Source: Dermacentor variabilis (taxonomy: Eukaryota; Arthropoda; Arachnida; Ixodida; Ixodidae). Taken from it: a DNA stretch of 64,000 bases. The notes under the pieces were generated by a model. That model was not told where the DNA came from. It searched no databases and saw nothing but the letters and a program-made list of their open reading frames with translations. Both the position numbers and the translations under genes were made by a program. This document shows positions 60,230-64,000 of the stretch, piece by piece; within the stretch, counting starts at the first letter, position 1; the number at the start of each line of letters is the position of its first letter. The stretch covers positions 129,440,105-129,504,104 of the forward strand of contig NC_134572.1 in NCBI RefSeq assembly GCF_050947875.1, read 5' to 3'.

Positions 60230-60765
60230 CTTTTTTTAGCTTCACCAAATCTTTAAGTGGCACACAGCAAAATTTTTGAAGAGGCGGGCAGTACTTCCAC
60301 GAGCAATCAAATGCGAAGTTGTCTAACTAACAAAAATTACATAATTAAGTTCTTACTAATTAATTTACAGCACATATTGCAATTTACAAATTGTAGCTGG
60401 TGAGTTTGCAAGACATATAGACTCGAAACGAATTCTAAGGATGGCACCGGATTTGAAATATGGGCCGTCAAACTTGCGGTTATAATGCACTACTCCACCT
60501 ACTTTTCTTTTTAAAGGAAAACGCTGTTTTATGCATTGAAGCATAAAAGTAACTGAAACGCCCATGCATTTCGTCGTAAACTTTGAAAATTAATACCTCA
60601 GAACCGGTGCCCATCCTGAGACGTGGATACGCCTTGCGAACTCACCGTCTAAAATTGGTGAATCGCAACATGTACCGTCAAGCAATTAGTGCAATTACGG
60701 TAATTATACAATTAAGCATTTTGATTTCTTATAGAAGCAATGCCTGCCTCATCGAGTAACTTAGT
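60230..60765 (+). repeat. Interspersed repeat, copy related to 43.07-43.57 kb
   Basis: CAAATTGTAGCTGGTGAG, TTGCAAGACATATAG and CCCATGCATTTCGTCG occur in the same order and spacing as in the 43-kb copy. No coding sequence was found. Confidence 0.6.
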
Positions 60766-60779
60766 TCAAGTTTTATAAT

Positions 60780-61720
60780 TGTGCTATCTGCCACAGGCGA
60801 CATTGCAAAGTTTGGGGCAGCTAAGGAGGAATGAACGTTTATTTTTCAGTAAGTATCTCGAGGAAAGCCACGATTCTATTCTAGGTGAGGAGGTCTCCTG
60901 CCTCCTTGGCCCTGGCGACAAAGCGTCATTGTCCCATGTCCTCGGAGACGAGCTTGGCCTCCCACGTTTCGATGAGGTCTTCGCTTTCTTGTCTGGCTCT
61001 ACAGTCTTTCGGTGAGGGCGATGAGTCTGCGTGTAGATGCCATGGGGACTGTTGGATACGGACCCTTTTCCTGGCATCACTCAAGTTCCCCGACCACATC
61101 CACTCGCCGTCGCATTCCAATTATGGCGCGCCGGGGCGCGTCTACCACCTTACCGGACCTGTCAGACAGGTTGGCGACCCCTACCTCATGCGCCGCACGT
61201 CGAGATATTGTCTCTCCCCCTGCTTGACTCTTCCCTAGAGTGCAACGGGAAGCTTGCACGGTTCCAGATAGTTGATCTTGGTCCCGAGCAAAGCTGTTTT
61301 GCGGCTCTGGAAGGTCGTTCGAGAGCAACCCGTCTCCTCCAGCTGAGCGCTTCCAGGAGAGGAGGCGGCGCCGGAGGAAAGTCAACCCTCGGACAATGGA
61401 GCCTTTGGAGCGCCCCCATTGGCCGAATATGACGACACTTGCACGGGCGCCTACCATTGGAGGAAAATGACGACACCTGAGCTGGCTCGACGATTGGCCG
61501 AAAATGACGTTACTCCGAGAGACCGAAGGGGTTAAAAGCGAGAGACAGGGAAAAGAGCTCTTTTTTGTTCTTCTTGCCGCGGGCCGCAGCTCCGATTTGC
61601 TGCCGGCCGTCGATGACTTTATGATTGTTCATTACTTTTTGTTATTACTGTAACTAATGTAAATTAACCTTTAGTTCGCAAAATCCTCCTCAACGTCGGC
61701 CAACTCCCGCACTCAATGAC
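60780..61720 (+). mobile_element. Possible LTR-retroelement U3/R region
   Basis: A TGTTGG at 61050 and CGGCCAAC at about 61697 could be LTR-like ends. Inside lie three repeats of ATTGGCCGAAAATGACG type (61418, 61455, 61493) spaced 37-38 bases and a TATA-like GGTTAAAAGC downstream of them. No target duplication was found and flanking gag/pol is absent, so the call is tentative. Confidence 0.35.
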
Positions 61721-61736
61721 AAGATCTAATAGTACT

Positions 61737-62408
61737 CTAGGGCCAGGTGCGCCAAGATGTCCGGTACGCCGCACATTGGACAGATGCATCCTTGTAGCGT
61801 TGGGTAGAGTTATGGATGAGTATTCCGTGGGTGTAAGTGTTGCTCTGTAGTATTCTGAGTGCGGTGCTTTCTTCTTTGTTAAGCTTTGGGCGAGATGGTA
61901 GGTACACCCTACGTTCCAGCCTGTGATGTTGAAGGATCGCTGAGTAGGTGATGGGTACGGTCCCTGCCCCCGCCGACGCAGGCCGGGCGTCTCGAGAGTA
62001 AGAAGGGTAAGAAGCTGCGCCCACGCACGTGGTAGTTGCTAGGGTGCTCGCCGCCTCTTCTGGAGTCACAGAGTTTTGTGCACGAACTGTCACAGACGCT
62101 AGCTCTCTGCCCTGGGAAGTTGCGACGCTCAGGGCGTAAGCGTTTCTTTGCGCATATTTGGTTGCGTCGGTGTACCTGGCGTCTGGATCTTGCTTGTGTC
62201 TTCGCCGTAGGGTATCCACTCGGGATTGTCTTCTTTCCTTCTTTCCTTCTGGTACGCGGGATGCATGTCGCGTGGGTTTGGTGCTATGTACAGGGATTCG
62301 CGGATGTTCGGGGTAGTTCTTTCTGTTCTGTCCGTGGCGGTTATAAAGGTTTCGACGCGGCTCAGACGTTGAAGCACTGATCTTCCAGTATGCGCGAGCT
62401 TCAGTCAT
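61737..62408 (-). pseudogene. LINE RNase H and C-terminal part
   Basis: The open frame contains ARYTDATKYAQRNAYALSV, an RNase H start with the catalytic Asp, and VTPEEAASTLA, the Glu region. It then jumps to LNKEESTALRILQSNTYTHG, the conserved post-RNase H block. The middle and end of RNase H (second Asp, His) are missing, implying an internal deletion. Confidence 0.75.
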
Positions 62409-62541
62409 TCTAATTGGCTTTGTGAGCTTCAGCTAGTTCTTGCCAGGTGTTGCATACGCCCATCTTGAGAAGTGTCGTAGTCGAAGCCGTGGATGGGAGC
62501 GCCAGAGCGATTTTGATGGCTCTGCGTATTAGAATGTTGAG

Positions 62542-63576
62542 TTATTCAACCTCAGCGTTCCTCAGCCGGAGGTAGGGCGTGCCGTATGTCGTTCGACTCG
62601 TGAGGAATGCTTGCATCACGCGTAGCATGTCTTGTTCGTTAAGGCCGCTTCTGTGGCTCGCAACTCTCCTGACGAGACGCGTGAGCAGTGACAGAGTTCG
62701 CCGTAGTCGCGGGAGGGTGACCACCCCGGACCCGTTTTTGTGGACGTGTAGCCGTAGAACTCGTAGGGTTTCCACTTTTGGGGTGGGCGTTCCATTGAGG
62801 GTGACAAAGGGATCGGGTTCATCGTAGCCGGGTGGTCTGCCTCTCATTCTTGATTTGAGGGCGATGTGTTCCGGCTTCTCGGGAGCACAGCGGAGGCCAC
62901 ATTTTTGCATGTGGCTCTCCATGGTATCTACTGCTTCTTGTAGGCATGTTTCTTGCGCTCCGGCGTTTGAGGTCCTTGTACATAACGTGATATCATCTGC
63001 ATAAAAAGCGTGTCGTAGGTCCGGCATGGCGTCGAGGAGGATGGGTAGCTTGATCATGGTGACGTTGAAGAGCAACGGCAATATGACTGAACCCTGCGGG
63101 GTGCGTTGGCTCGGTAGTCGGAAGCTGTCGCCGCGCATGTTGTATATTCCAACCGTGACCATGTGGTCCATTAGGAAATTCCTGACATAGTCGTATGTCC
63201 GAGACCCGCAGCCCAGGCCTTCGAGGTTGCAGAGGATAGCTTCGTGACTGACGTTATCAAAAGCTCCTTTTACGTTGAAGGCTAGGATCGAGCATTTGCT
63301 TGTCGCGCTCAGGTGGTCTATGAGATCTTCCTTGAGTAGAAAAAAGACGTCTTGCCTCGACAGGTTCTGTCTAAATCCGAACATGGTGTTCGGAAAACAT
63401 CCGTTGTCTTCAAGGTGTGGGGTTAGCCGATTGTGTATCACGTGCTCAAAAAGTTTCCGTACGCACGAGGTAAGGGAAATTGGCCGCAAGATCTCGGTGC
63501 AGAGGTGCTTGTTTGGTTTGGGGATCATGGTGATGTCCGAGTGCTTCCAGGCAGCGGGTAGCTCTCCTCCCAGCAT
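62542..63576 (-). pseudogene. LINE reverse transcriptase core (344-codon open segment)
   Basis: The open frame reads LPAAWKHSDITMIPKPNK, ILRPISLTSCVRKLFEHVI, GFRQNLSRQDVF, NVKGAFDNVSHEAIL, TPQGSVILPLLFNVTM, HAFYADDITLCT, and a KVETLRVLRLHVHKNG thumb. These are RT motifs 1 to 6 in order. In motif A the position normally occupied by the catalytic Asp (DVKGAFDN) is Asn, and the frame is shifted at its N-terminal side, so the enzyme is very likely inactive. Confidence 0.88.
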
Positions 63577-64000
63577 GCATTGAAGTACTGGAGCAAGGCT
63601 GCGGCGGCCTTCTTTGGAAGGTTCCGGAGATGCTTGTTGATGACCCTATGCTTGCCCGGGCTAGTGTTTCAGGTGAGTGTCGATAGTGCAGCAGTGAATT
63701 CAGCCTGCGTAAAGGGTTGGTCAAGTTCTGGGTTTGGTTTCCCACCATGTGCCTTCGAATTATAGGGTGGGTCATCGCACAGCTTCTTCTGACTTTCTCG
63801 AAGGAAGTTCTCTTCCGATCCGGCGTGGTTGTGCACGAGCCCACAGAGGTGCCGTCGATGCTACGTCTTCGTAGGGCCGTTGTCGAGAAGGGCGCGCAGG
63901 AGGTGCCACGTCTTCTTTGTGCTCAAGGTTCCCTGGAGTTTGTCGCAGAATGCGTGCCCGTTCTGTCTTCCTAATCTCTCCGCGTATTGCTGTGCTTGCT

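Larger units (their letters stand above)
61737..64000 (-). mobile_element. I/R1-group LINE with RT and RNase H (runs off the right edge)
   Basis: On the minus strand, from the window edge: an RT start (ELDQPFTQAEFTAALSTLT), the RT core, then RNase H beginning ARYTDATKY and finally a knuckle-like CPMCGVPDILAHLALEY near 61745-61790. A stop near 63675, a frameshift near 63560 and another before the knuckle mark decay. The 5' part with the endonuclease is outside the window. Confidence 0.88.

Noticed and set aside
61077..61457. 126-codon minus-strand frame next to a 131-codon plus frame
   Set aside because: GC-rich overlap of opposite frames inside a probable retroelement regulatory region; no known domain.

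Overview
The window looks like nuclear DNA from an arthropod, most likely a hard tick (Ixodida, probably metastriate). The evidence is a GT-AG spliced animal gene with introns up to about 6.7 kb, tRNA-derived SINEs with RNA polymerase III A/B boxes of the type abundant in ticks (Ruka-like), RTE, CR1/L2-like and RNase H-bearing I/R1-group LINEs, Ty3/Gypsy LTRs, mariner and pogo transposons, foldback MITEs and long (TA)n and (TTTA)n microsatellites. I see no bacterial-style operons, no rRNA and no CRISPR array. The species call is inference from repeat content.

Layout. At 4.3-29.7 kb, minus strand, lies one complete host gene: the orthologue of RNF113A/CWC24, a CCCH zinc finger plus RING spliceosomal E3 ligase. 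Nine coding exons join in phase with GT-AG junctions to give 344 codons, from an ATG at 29648 to a TGA at 4410, with an AATAAA at 4309-4314. Its introns have collected an internally broken pogo element (6.1-7.8 kb) that itself received a LINE, a solo Gypsy LTR inside a SINE-like hairpin element (8.6-9.5 kb), two copies of a terminal-hairpin DNA element (11.3-13.0 and 18.3-19.2 kb, the first with a nested 693-bp element carrying an 8-bp target duplication), SINEs and foldback MITEs. An internally deleted mariner lies downstream of the gene at 0.25-1.0 kb.

From 29.9 kb to the right end the window is mostly transposable-element debris: CR1/L2-like fragments (30.5-31.2, 37.2-38.06, 38.8-39.2, 48.2-49.75 kb), I/R1-group LINEs with RNase H (33.2-33.8, 39.5-41.2, 46.3-47.2, 61.7-64.0 kb), a LINE endonuclease-RT remnant (50.7-52.3 kb), RTE pieces (41.5-42.5 and 48.84-49.2 kb), solo Gypsy LTRs (34.97-35.57 and 45.16-45.72 kb), a Gypsy integrase tail (47.3-47.6 kb) and an unusual Gypsy gag element whose two ends are both the same LTR end in inverted orientation (52.7-53.9 kb). 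The stretch 54.7-60 kb is GC/CpG-rich with simple repeats and probable repeat bodies, and I recognise no protein gene there.

Only the RNF113A orthologue is a convincing functional protein gene. The other coding sequences are decayed mobile-element genes. All identifications were made by eye from motifs; no searches were run.
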